A stretch of 64,000 nt of DNA from contig JACGWO010000007.1 of NCBI GenBank assembly GCA_034509735.1, positions 25,076,046 through 25,140,045 on the forward strand. Reading direction: 5' to 3'. Shown here piece by piece: positions 1 to 9,674 of this stretch (its first letter is position 1; each line of letters starts with the position of its first letter). Position numbers and translations under genes: made by a program. Below the pieces are notes generated by a model that worked only from the letters and a program-made list of their open reading frames with translations, made no database searches and had not been told where the DNA came from. This stretch comes from Sesamum alatum (lineage: Eukaryota > Streptophyta > Magnoliopsida > Lamiales > Pedaliaceae).

Positions 1-363
1 ACGAAAAACGTAAAGGAGAACCTACCGATTCGTCGTTTTCCTCTTCTAACTGGTACTCGCATTGTTCCCCGATTTGCTCCAAGATCTCGTATGGGAGACC
101 CTCTAATTCGTGACACACAATCCGCAACGTATCTTGTACTTCGTGCTAGCGAACAAACAAGTATTTTGGAGAGGACGGATCAATCACACGTTATTAGTTT
201 AACGGGATTAATCCTCCTATGTTCAATTGTTAACACAAAAGAACAAGAAACTATTTTTCTTGAAAAGAGAGGAGAGAGGCGAACGAGAGAGAGGAGAGAG
301 GTGCACGAGTTGTGTGTGTGTGTTTCAAGATTCATCATCCTTTTACAAGTGAAGGGCTGGGAA

Positions 364-372
364 TATATATAG
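364..372 (-). promoter_or_regulatory. TATA box of LTR F
   Basis: The minus strand reads CTATATATA. It is followed in the sense direction by a CT-rich, GA/TC-repeat leader. The same box lies at the equivalent place in the related LTRs (17898-17905, 41248-41256, 48991-48999), so this is the likely core promoter marking the U3/R boundary. Its activity is inferred. Confidence 0.6.
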
Positions 373-520
373 AGGAGGAGTTTAATCCTCTTCAAACTCC
401 AACTCTAGGAAGACTAATTTGACTAGGATTTTGACCTAGTCAAAGTAGTTCTTTGACCTAGTCAAATAAATCCTAGCCATCCATCTCTCCATTTAATCTC
501 AACCATCCAATTAATTTAAT

Positions 521-743
521 GGAATATTTAAATCCTATTTAAATATTCCAAGGCAATAAATAAATATAATAAATATAAATATTTATTCTAGGCCCATTAA
601 ATTAATTTTCTAATAAATCTAATTTATTAAATAAATTCTTTTTATCTAATAAAAGGAATTAATTCTTTCCAAGAAAATTAAGGACCCGATTAAATCTGAT
701 TTAATTATTCCATTTCTTCAAATATTTAATTCTAAATTAAATA
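521..743. repeat. Cluster of perfect hairpins with three-base loops in the LTR F U3
   Basis: Five perfect inverted repeats with exactly three bases between the arms lie within about 220 bp. They are 521-549 (13-bp stem GGAATATTTAAAT, loop CCT), 611-629 (TAATAAAT, loop CTA), 640-654 (TTTTAT, loop CTA), 689-705 (ATTAAAT, loop CTG) and 723-743 (TATTTAATT, loop CTA). Similar clusters occur in the other LTR sub-families. The sequence is directly visible; any function is unknown. Confidence 0.8.
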
Positions 744-1446
744 CTTTATTGTGTGCGGATTGTGTGTGACTCTTTAGGTTCACCTTCAGCTAGACTTGGT
801 TGAATTCCTAGAATCCGCCCGTTACCATGGGTGGCCATCTTGCAACGGTCCATGACACTAGAGACTAGGTGAATATACGGGGATGAACATTTAGGCTCTA
901 ACAATACACTTGTCCTTCCGTCGACGGTCTCACCACTTAGGGTCTAGGGCACGAAAAATGCAGGTACCTATTTTGGACCTAAGTGTCGGTCTGTCCTTTA
1001 CTAAACGCCACAAGGGAAACCTTCCCTTCTGTTCAGTTACTGTGGCCACAGATTTTATGGACAAGACACAGAGCATTTGTGAGACTCAATTGTCAATACC
1101 TTTGACATGAGACAGATGCTTTCTTGGAAACTACTGTCACTCTGTACATCGGAGCTGCACTAGATATGGCTTATGACTACTTAAGTGCTTCTTGGCGCTC
1201 TCTCACCATATCCAAGATACAGCCCTGATATACAGGTAAACTCAGCAGTTCCTCAAGTCAAAGGACTTGACCTGTACTGTTGGAACCGGGAACACTCTTC
1301 ATACCTAACCGACCCTACTCAAGGTCCTCCGTAAGACGGTTCCCGTGAGGCACCTCAATCAGCTGCTCCCTAGTAGGCCAACCCACTAACACTGCTTAGA
1401 CGACCTTCGTCACCCCTCGATGAAATATGACAGCAGATGCTTAGTG

Positions 1447-3683
1447 TGAAAGATTATGTGGATCGGCCCGGGAGATTAGCGCGTATAGCGGAAGCGCGAA
1501 ATAGTGCGTAATAAAAATTACAAAGCATAATTAAACGGAATTTAAATCATGCATAACATACATAAACGAATCAAGGGGTGTGCCCTTGGATCTCCCGGGC
1601 GTTCGGTGTATCTCATGTTCAACAAAACACAACATGGAGGCCATAGAATTAGAAACGAAAATCATAATTAAAGAACCTACCCGGTTGTAGTTTTGTCTTC
1701 GTTCGGCTACATGCATTGTTCCCCGTTTTGCACCAAGATCTCAAAGAAGAGACCCTCTAAATCATCTCACTCGCTGCACCGGAAAGCAACGAACCCTTGT
1801 GCTAGCAAGAAAATCATTGGGGAGAAGAGACATCGGTACACGCTATCAATTAACACAACCGACGTCTGTTATATTCTACCTTGAATAAATCAAGAAGAAC
1901 AAAGTACAAATCTTGGAGAAAAGAAGAGGGGATGGACGAAAAAACTTGAGAGAGATGAGAGATGAGAGTTGTAGAGAATAGTAGGTGTGAGTATGTGTTT
2001 TTTGAGTATTTATTGAAGATGGAATTTCCTATTCCTTCTCAAACTCTTCCAAAGAGACACACTTTGACTAGGATTTTGACCTAGTCAAATCCTAGTCAAA
2101 TTAGGCTTTGATTGAGTCAAATTAATCATGACCCTTCATCTCATCATTCTCTAGATCAAATCTTGTCCATCCATTTTGATGGGCTTTATGGAATGGGCCT
2201 ATTAAATTCTAAATTAAATATTCCCATGGACTTTATATTAAATCATATTTAATATACTAAGCCCATTAATTAATTAATGGAAAGGACTTATTTAATTCTA
2301 AATTAAATAGTCCCGTGGACTTTATATTAAATCCTATTTAATATACCAAGCCCATTAATTAATTCCATAGAATGGGATTATTTAATTCTAAATTAAATAG
2401 TCCCATTGACATTATATTAAATCCTATTTAATATACCAAGCCCACTAATTAATTAATTCACCCTTTTAATCTAATTAAAAGAAAAGCCCATGCTTTATAA
2501 AATTCATAAATCTAATTTATGAACTCAAGCCCGATTATCCCAAATAATCGATCGAGGCTTGAATCTCCAAGAAGTATAATTTAATTCCATTAAATTAAAC
2601 CTTCTCCCGGAATTAATTCCAAATTAATTCCCTTTCATTTGGTGTAGCGGGTGTGACTCTTTAGGTTCACCTTTCAGCTAGACTTGGGCCTACTTCTTGT
2701 TATTCCATTACCAAAGTAGTCTGTTACCATGGGTGGCCATCTAGCAACGGTCCATGGCACTAGAGACTAGGTGAATATGTGGTGTGAACATTTAGGCTCC
2801 GAGTTATACGCAGGTATGGTCCTACCGACGCTCGATACGTACGGGTACGGTCCTACTGTCGCCTGTCTCCCGGCCTTTAGTCTAGGGGTCGGTTCCCATC
2901 CTTGACTAGGCAACTATGCATAATGCTCGAGATAGGTTTAACTCGACGTAGGAAATCCTTTCCCACTACATCAAGTGCTATGGCCATAGACTTTGTGAGT
3001 CTAAACCATCTCCGAGCGCATAGGAGATCTTTCTGTCATATCCTTTGACAGGGGACAGATCCTATCTTGGAATTCACCGTTCTTACATACTCCGACTGTA
3101 CTGGACGAGGCTTATGATGACCATGTGATATAATCGGTCAAATTTCACCAGATCCAAGATACAGCCTTAGTATGCAGGGGACTGCCCTGATCCTCAAGTC
3201 CGAGGACTAATCCCGTACTATCGGAACCGGGAATACGAGTCATACCGACCAAGCCCGAGTAGCTTCCATATGACGATTCCCGCGAGTCACCTCAGTCGGC
3301 TGCTCCCCAGCAGGCCGACCCACTAACACTGCTTAGACGATCCTCGTCACCCGTCGATGAAACACGACAGCAGATGCTTAGTGCAAGTCTCAAATGGATT
3401 CTCGATGCCCTGTCTCGAGATTCCTTTGACTTGGAGTATTTCAGACTGATTCGGCGAAACTGATTTTATGAACCTACCTCCAAGCGTAGCTCCAATTTCC
3501 CAAAATGTTATTTCAGTCCGTGGGCGTTTGTTGTGACATCGTAACGATGCAAGCAGTAAGTACAACAAACTCATGCCTATGAATCCTTACTACATTCATT
3601 AACATAATATTACTTGTTCACAGATTGACGAATGGTTCTCAGAACAGCCAATACCATTGACTTTCTAGTCACCTATTCTAACA
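1447..3683 (-). mobile_element. 3' LTR of element C (2237 bp)
   Basis: In the sense direction it begins TGTTAGAATAGGTGAC and ends ATAATCTTTCA. It matches the split copy at 9129-9202 plus 31382-33553 with few visible substitutions, and the solo LTR at 23069-25317 in the opposite orientation. The last ~80 bp on the U5 side carry a conserved GC-rich block (CCCGGG and CGCGCTTCCGC on the sense strand). A short U3 ORF (3347-3574, minus) recurs in the other two copies of this sub-family. Confidence 0.92.
2205..2455. repeat. Triple tandem repeat of ~86 bp in the C-type U3
   Basis: Three consecutive units each combine TTCTAAATTAAAT, a CCCATGGAC-like stretch, TATATTAAATCCTATTTAA and GCCCATTAATTAATT. 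Each unit holds two perfect hairpins with three-base loops, for example 2323-2345 (10-bp stem TATATTAAAT, loop CCT). The same array is present at about 32085-32325 and, inverted, at about 24300-24560. Unit boundaries were set by eye. Confidence 0.75.
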
Positions 3684-3698
3684 ATCTCCCACTTGACC
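3684..3698 (-). promoter_or_regulatory. Polypurine tract of element C
   Basis: The minus strand reads GGTCAAGTGGGAGAT directly before the 3' LTR. It is the expected plus-strand primer for reverse transcription, and the same sequence abuts the 3' LTR of element E. Confidence 0.8.
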
Positions 3699-3699
3699 A

Positions 3700-6029
3700 A
3701 TAAGTAAATTACCAACTTTGTTCAGAATCCTTTGAGTATGAGTAATCTACGATACTGACTAAGGTATTGTGAGTCCACTTATATTTCCTTGCAAAGCAAT
3801 ACGGTCTAACCGTGTTACCTCTATCCACCATTGCCTCCTAGAGATGGTGGTTGTCTAAGAATATTTTCGTAGATCTTGTGATGAGATCTCGTGCCAATAG
3901 TCCTATAGCCAAGTTGCCTGCCATATAGGCGAACATGGCTTGGTCGTGCTAGGCGCCACGTCCATCCTATGGACGCGGTCTTCATCAGTGACCACTATCC
4001 GATGCACTCGTCATTGGGCTTGACTGTGCATACCTTTGAGACTAACTGGTTTTCACTTATGCTTTGGAAGCTTGTATCCCTTTAGCCTTCCAAAGCAACT
4101 CTCAACAGACGGTGCATCATGAACACATCTTTAGTCCTTATTCAGGTACTAAGGATCGTTCTTGATTGCTGTCTTCAACCCCTCAGTGCATTACCGATTT
4201 ATGTTGAGCCATGCTAGAAGCACTCTCAACATCGGTTCCTATGCACCGAGTAAACATATCATATGTTTGCCTAGGGTTAAGACGTAGGGGATACTCAACA
4301 TCCAAGCCTTCTCATTAGTCCACCGTGACTAAGTCTTGAATGGCTTGATGCTTTATACATAGTATCCAAGTTTTCTCATCAGTCTTACTATAACTGAGTC
4401 TCGAACAACTTGTCCCTCTACATGTTTGAGTTTTCTCATCAGTCTATCTCTGACAGAATCTTTGAAAAACTCAATTCATGATATGTATGTGGGAACCCTT
4501 AAAATGTCATGGAGAATTTTCGTGAGTTACAGTTTGTATTTTAGTGATTCCTAATGCCTTGAATTCATCCATGAATCAAGATATTACACACTTAAACACT
4601 TGGAACGCCATTTCTACTCCCACTGATCACCTATGTTGTTTACGACCGAGTCATGCTCCGTATGAGCTCGTCAAAACGAATATTCCAGTTATGCGCTGTT
4701 TCAAACCTTGTTTGAATTTCCTAGTGGATTCTATGGCTCCTCTCCATAAATCCCACTACGATGTCCAACATCATGTTCCGCAGGTCATTTGGATTACTAT
4801 CCAAATTTGACCGAACATATCCTGATCACACGTACCTCTTACGACATTCGGGTTCGTTCTTAAGGGGACTTGGAATATGATCAATTTAAGTAAGAAATGC
4901 AATTATAAGCAACGTTTAGCATTATTCTGTCGTAAACCTACACAAACCAGACACCGAGTCTAATTTGTCTCCCACTAGTCCCTTGACGTATGTAGGATCC
5001 TTCTACATGCTCAAGGACTTTGTCGGGACATAGGCTTGCCAAACCGTGGCTCCTTGTGCGTGACTCCTAGCAAAGTGCCATGTTCCTTACGTTGGCAATT
5101 TTGAGTCTACATCTACACGGGCTAAGGTAATTGGTCGAAACTTCGATAGATCTTCGTCTAACAAGATTCGATCGTTCCCTTTATCAGAGACCGTCATACT
5201 TGGCCTTTACAGGAAACGTTTCATTGAGAATTCCATTCTCAACTTGGATGCTCAAGAGCTCCCACTAAATACACGGCCTTTTCGATCCTATCGAAACAGG
5301 TTTAATTTTGCAACCATTTATGGTTCACCTCCTTAAGTCTAATTCCCAAACCTCCTATGGGACCTTTAGACTTTTGAACCCTCTTATGGTCTTATGTATT
5401 AGTAACCTACAGTTGTCTTATTGGCTCCCTTCCAATAGACTATTTGGCAAGCCTACTTTGTCCAACAAAGAGCTTTCGGACTTTCTTCTTCATAAAAGAC
5501 TTGTAAATTTAGTCGATTCGAATCATCTATTTCTAGATTCATCGAACTTTCCAATTTACTTATCTTTTAATAAGAAAAAACGTCCTAGTTGTTGTAGATG
5601 CCAAATCTGTAAGTTGGTCTTGATTAATCCATTTAGATAATTAGAATTTTGAGTATCCATAAACCTTTTATGGGATGGTGTTCTAGGAATTCACGTGTAA
5701 CTACTAGCAAACATGAATCAATATTCAATAATTTTGTTTGATCAAATATGTATGTAATAAAACCTTTGTCAAACAAAGAGACATACTTTTGATCATGCTA
5801 GGTTACGTAATTCCTATATTGTCCTAACATGATCACGATTATGGGCCTAACAAGTCCTAGTCCTTTTCATCAATGGACCTTGCCATTGTTGAATCCTAGA
5901 ACTGTTCTTGGCTTTTAAGTCCTTATTCACTTTCTGCAAACCACCCGCAGATTAGTGATAGGAATGGTATCAAATACTAAATAGAGTAAAAGTGATCATG
6001 TCAATACTCAATATCAAATTTTACCTACA
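3700..6029 (-). pseudogene. pol: Decayed copia pol of element C
   Basis: No long ORF survives, but the order of residual matches follows element E. The RNase H tail region near 3850-3900 corresponds to the HILRRYHLLREM segment of E (about 42830-42890). Text further right corresponds to RT, integrase and protease blocks. The stretch is about 2.3 kb against about 3.2 kb in E, so internal deletions must have occurred. Stops and frameshifts are dense. It is assigned from position between gag and the polypurine tract and from partial similarity to E. Confidence 0.6.
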
Positions 6030-6828
6030 TTGGAGAAAGGTTCAGGATACTCCCTTTTCCAATGGCCCTTTTTACGACGGTGAATGCTTACGTTCTTAGA
6101 AATCTATGAACTTGACTGCTTGAACCTTTTGCGCTTTCCTTTACCTCCACCTTGTGTTGTAAAGGAACAACACTTGAAGTGCTTAATAGTTGATGTCACC
6201 TTACCCTTCTTCCTCTTTTGGCGTCTGGCACCTTTGCCTTTCGCTATGGAGGTTGAAGCCTCTCCTACTAGTACCGACGGTGCAGATTTTGCAATCGTTG
6301 CTTCGTACTAGACCAACGTAATTACCAACCTATGAAGATCTTTTCTAAGCTCATTCGTGTTGATAATTAATGGTTCGTAGGAGGGAGGAAGAGACTGAAG
6401 GATCATGTCAATGTACGTCTCTTTTTCAAGACTGACGTGGAGGTCTTTTGAGCTTCTCCACTAGGGATTGCATCATCACTCCATGTTCTTTGTACCGACA
6501 TCCCTTCCGTCATCTTAGCTCCAAACATGCCTTCGTTGCATTTTACCCCACATGCTGGTCCAAGATCATATAGACATGATGCAAAGGAAGCATAGTTTGA
6601 GCCAACATCATTATATCTTACTTGCCGGTGGTCATCCTTCAACTTTTGAACGCCAAGCGTTACCTTAGTTGTCGACCCCTCCGGCAAGGGCTGAGGAACG
6701 TCCTCATCCGGTTATGTGAGTTAAGGTTCTGGAAATCTAAGACCATCTTAAGATTTCGCAGTCAATGCGTGTAATTGGTTCCCTTTTAGTGAGCCTCTTA
6801 GTAATGTGTTTGGTGGATTCTTAGACAT
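6030..6828 (-). pseudogene. gag: Decayed copia gag of element C
   Basis: The start ATG at 6828 opens with MSKNP, the same N-terminus as gag of element E. Pieces of the E gag follow in order: LPEGST-like text near 6660-6690, FGAKMTEGMSVQ near 6490-6540 and the ILQSLPPSY segment near 6370-6400. Then come the basic KGK region (about 6200-6260) and the zinc knuckle near 6040-6070, where the last cysteine of HWKREC is replaced by tyrosine (HWKREY). Several stops and frameshifts make it non-functional. Confidence 0.7.
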
Positions 6829-7185
6829 TCACAAATATATAAAACAGAAAATAATAAGCAGAATGAAGTAATATTTTGGTTATGTCTCGGTCTTTAGTCC
6901 TTAACCTCTCCCACTATTTCTACGAAAACACGGCACTCTCAAACGTTGTTTTCGGGAAATCCTTTCCTACGGGCTCGGGATACACAGCGATCTCCCCCAT
7001 ACCCCGCTTTTACGATTCGCATGGGAAAAGAACCCGTGGGAGGTATTCCATACCATTCTCATTTCACGAGATTCCCAAGATAATTGCCTCACCCTTTCAC
7101 ATGATCCCGAGGACTCCAAGCGAATCACGTTATTCGGGCGTTAGACCCGACCCAATCAACCGATTCATAGACTCACTGCTACCTC

Positions 7186-7276
7186 CACGACTCGTGAGAC
7201 AGGTAATAGCAGTCTACTCATCGTTCATGACAGAGTGCAGCTTCTTTTAAGCACGATAGTCGTGCCACGACTCGTG
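7186..7276. repeat. Twin CACGA-N-TCGTG palindromes in the C leader
   Basis: CACGACTCGTG occurs at 7186-7196 and again at 7266-7276, each inside CCACGACTCGTGAGAC. The start-to-start distance is 80 bp. The same pair, 79-82 bp apart, is in the leaders of B (13252-13344) and E (47118-47207). Confidence 0.85.
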
Positions 7277-8736
7277 AGACCACGCTATCGACCTAAAAGA
7301 TCTTCCTCACTTTTGCCATGGATGGAAGGCTTGGACAGACTCCCAGAGTCCTAGTCCATTTATTAAGGGTCTATATTTAACTTGGTTCAACCAAGTTAGA
7401 GTTTTGGTAGAACGAGACCTCATCACATATATAAAGTATTGCATTGCATGCGTTATGGCAGAAATATTTTAAGCGTGAATGTAACCATACATAAAGCATA
7501 TAGAATAATCATAAGCATATAATAAGCATCGCATGCAAAATAAAGCCTAGCACGGCCCTGTAGGATGATCACAAACCCAAACCTATGCGACCTACTGAGC
7601 CCGCAGTGGATCTATGGTCAATCTAAGGGTAGGCCCTACGCTATTACAAGATTTAATAACCAATTACATGCAATGGGCCTTGTAAGTCCTCTTTATCTTC
7701 TTGGGCTCTCCATCGTGGGCCTACACCGGGATTCTTCTCCATGGATCCTCCGTGGGCCATCTGATGGCAACCTCCATGGACCTCCAACACCTTGGGCATG
7801 TCTTCTCTTGCAGCTTTTATTTGCAAAAAGAATAAAACCTCACCACTAATTCTACTCACATTACATCATAAAATAAGAAACCCCAATTAAACATTTGGGG
7901 GGAGTACATTAGGAGGGAGAGAGAAAGCATTATTATTCCAAGGCAACTAGAAGAGGGAGAGAGGAAAATAAAGAGGCACACAGGCCACAACCCAACAAAT
8001 AAATATAAATAAACCATACATGCGGTCTAGGGGCTTTGTGATCATCCTTTGTCAAATCAATTAACACAAATAGCACAAATACATATCCCATATAAAATAT
8101 GCTATACCAACATCCATAATAATCCATACCATAAAATAAATGCAGAAACTACATGTAAAATATTCTCACCAAACATTGGATAATAGTGCAACCTATGCAC
8201 AACGATTTTGTTGGAAAAACCTTTTCCATAATTAACAAGGCAATATTAATTCTATGAAATATAATATCTCAAACAAAATTAAAATGCCCCAAGTTAATTA
8301 ATTCGGAAAAATTCTAAGAATTATACAGAAAAATCAAATTTTCTGAAAACACAAAAACCAACAATTCAAGAATATGCTCATATATTCAAGAATCCCAAAA
8401 TCCAACATTTGTGTAATATTAATACATGTTAAGATCTACTTATGCTCAAACCATAAAATAACCATGATGTCCAACATCATAAAACGCAGAAATTATTGCG
8501 AAATTTCACATATGAATTTTGATCATTGGTGCAACCATTGCAAAAATTAAATCTTGTTAGGAAATCCTTTCCTCATCAACCAAGCAATATTTATTTTAGG
8601 AAATTCCAAATCTCAAAAAAAAATAAATATTCTAAGTCAACGGGTTCAGAATAATGCATAAAATATCATAAAAATAATTCCGTAAAAACAGTTTTGAAAA
8701 ACGAGCCAAAAACGGGAGAGAAACGGAAAACGGCAC

Positions 8737-8884
8737 AGCCGGCCAGCCAAGCGCGCGCGCAGGCTCCTCTGCCTGCACGCACAGCGCGCGCGCTGGCGCC
8801 CAACGCATGCCGTGCGCGCGCCCAGCGTGCGCGCTGTCCGCGCTGGCCGGGCGCGCGCAGGCCCCTGCCTGCACGCGGCCGGTT
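8737..8884. repeat. GC-rich GCGCGC/GGCCGG tract in the C leader
   Basis: About 150 bp are almost entirely G and C, built from GCGCGC, CAGGC and GGCCGG words, within strongly AT-rich sequence. Equivalent tracts occupy the same leader position in B (12149-12290) and E (48268-48423). Short ORFs across it (8632-8997 minus, 8694-8999 plus) are compositional artefacts. Confidence 0.8.
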
Positions 8885-9115
8885 CGCCGTTTTTTACTCT
8901 TTTTCGACTTTTTCATGCTATTTTCTGAGCCACAAGATAAATACAACCCTAGAACATGTATTAACACATTCAAGAAAATCAAGATCCCAAATCCCATGAA
9001 AAATTAAACGCCAATAAATATCTACGATAAACATGCTATAAACGTAAATTAAAACACGTTTATCATGCTTAAACGCACATAGCACATAGAATTCTAGGCC
9101 TATACACCGAACCGG

Positions 9116-9127
9116 GCTCTGATACCA
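9116..9127 (-). promoter_or_regulatory. Primer-binding site of element C
   Basis: The minus strand reads TGGTATCAGAGC, complementary to the 3' end of initiator tRNA-Met. It lies one base inside the 5' LTR end at 9129, as expected for a copia retrotransposon. Confidence 0.9.
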
Positions 9128-9128
9128 C

Positions 9129-9202
9129 TGAAAGATTATGTGGATCGGCCCGGGAGATTAGCGCGTTTAGCGGAAGCGCGAAATAGTGCGTAATAAAAAT
9201 TA
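9129..9202 (-). mobile_element. 5' LTR of element C, first 74 bp (U5 end)
   Basis: The 74 bp equal 1447-1520 of the 3' LTR almost base for base. The LTR then stops at TAAAAATTA (9194-9202) and continues after the same nine bases at 31382-31390, because insert D landed here. Confidence 0.92.
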
Positions 9203-9340
9203 GGAAAAAAGAATATTTTCGTCCTCTAACTTTGCCCAAAATTCCTTTTAGTCCTTTAACTTTGACAGTATTAGATTTAGTCCTTTATCTTTCAATTTTG
9301 CGTAGATTCGGTCCTTTAGCTCAATTAAGACCATTTTGCC
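9203..9340 (+). repeat. Left inverted arm of insert D
   Basis: The arm contains four iterations of a TTTAGTCCTTTAACTTT-like motif (near 9218, 9246, 9275 and 9305). It pairs with the reverse complement of 31245-31381. The outermost ~40 bp are the best matched. It can be read as the terminal inverted repeat of a Mutator-like element or as one strand of the viral leader stem. Confidence 0.75.
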
Positions 9341-9645
9341 CTTTTGAGGCTAAGACACAATTAGTCCCTCCACATGCTCTCAAAGAGGCCCAACATGCTT
9401 CCGAAATGAAATTAAGCCTCCATAAATTCATACCTTTTTTGACCGCCTTGCTGCCGGGATTCCAAGTCCTCGGTTTTACGGACTTCCTCCAACCACACTA
9501 CCGCAGCAGATGGTTCGTGGATCCTTGGCTCCTTCAGCAGTAATCAGCACAGCCCTATTTCGTTTCCTACCTTAGGGCATAAAAGTATTTCAATAATGGA
9601 GACTTAATAATATTTTGGGTAAACAAATTGAACAGAAGCCTATAA

Positions 9646-9651
9646 TTTATT
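9646..9651 (-). terminator. Viral poly(A) signal of insert D
   Basis: The minus strand reads AATAAA. With element B removed it lies about 215 bases downstream of the TATA box at 21921-21929, hence roughly 180 bases from the expected transcript start. Caulimovirid transcripts carry their poly(A) signal at a similar short distance after the cap site, giving terminal redundancy. The assignment rests on position. Confidence 0.5.
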
Positions 9652-9674
9652 GAAGAAATATTTGGAATATTACA

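Larger units (their letters stand above)
1..1446 (-). mobile_element. LTR F, main part (copia E/F-type LTR, cut by element C)
   Basis: This stretch matches the LTRs of element E (40673-42671 and 48424-50417) and the solo LTR at 17313-19300, in the same orientation. Shared landmarks are the CT-rich 5' UTR region, the TATA box, the AT-rich hairpin block, the segment around CCATGGGTGGCC and the block ending at ATGCTTAGTG. By comparison with E, the LTR starts about 200 bp before the window. It breaks at 1446, where element C is inserted, and resumes at 33554 after the duplicated TAGTG. Whether it is a solo LTR or part of a full element cannot be seen, because its other end is outside the window. 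Confidence 0.88.
6829..9115 (-). other. Long 5' leader of element C
   Basis: About 2.3 kb lie between the primer site and gag without a supported ORF. The leader is shared in patches with those of B (11909-13712) and E (46739-48423). Common blocks are a GC-rich tract, a segment around GAGCCCGCAGTGGATC, and two palindromic GTCTCACGAGTCGTGG motifs (7186-7196 and 7266-7276). The rest is AT-rich. Confidence 0.65.

Noticed and set aside
8632..9007. Overlapping alanine/arginine-rich ORFs on both strands
   Set aside because: They span the GC-rich leader tract of element C and are open only because of its composition. Similar overlaps occur at 12072-12369 and 48248-48478.
9116..9127. Possible tRNA gene fragments at TGGTATCAGAGC sites (9116, 11897, 31156)
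   Set aside because: Only the 12-base tRNA-Met 3'-end complement is present at each. They are primer-binding sites, not tRNA genes.
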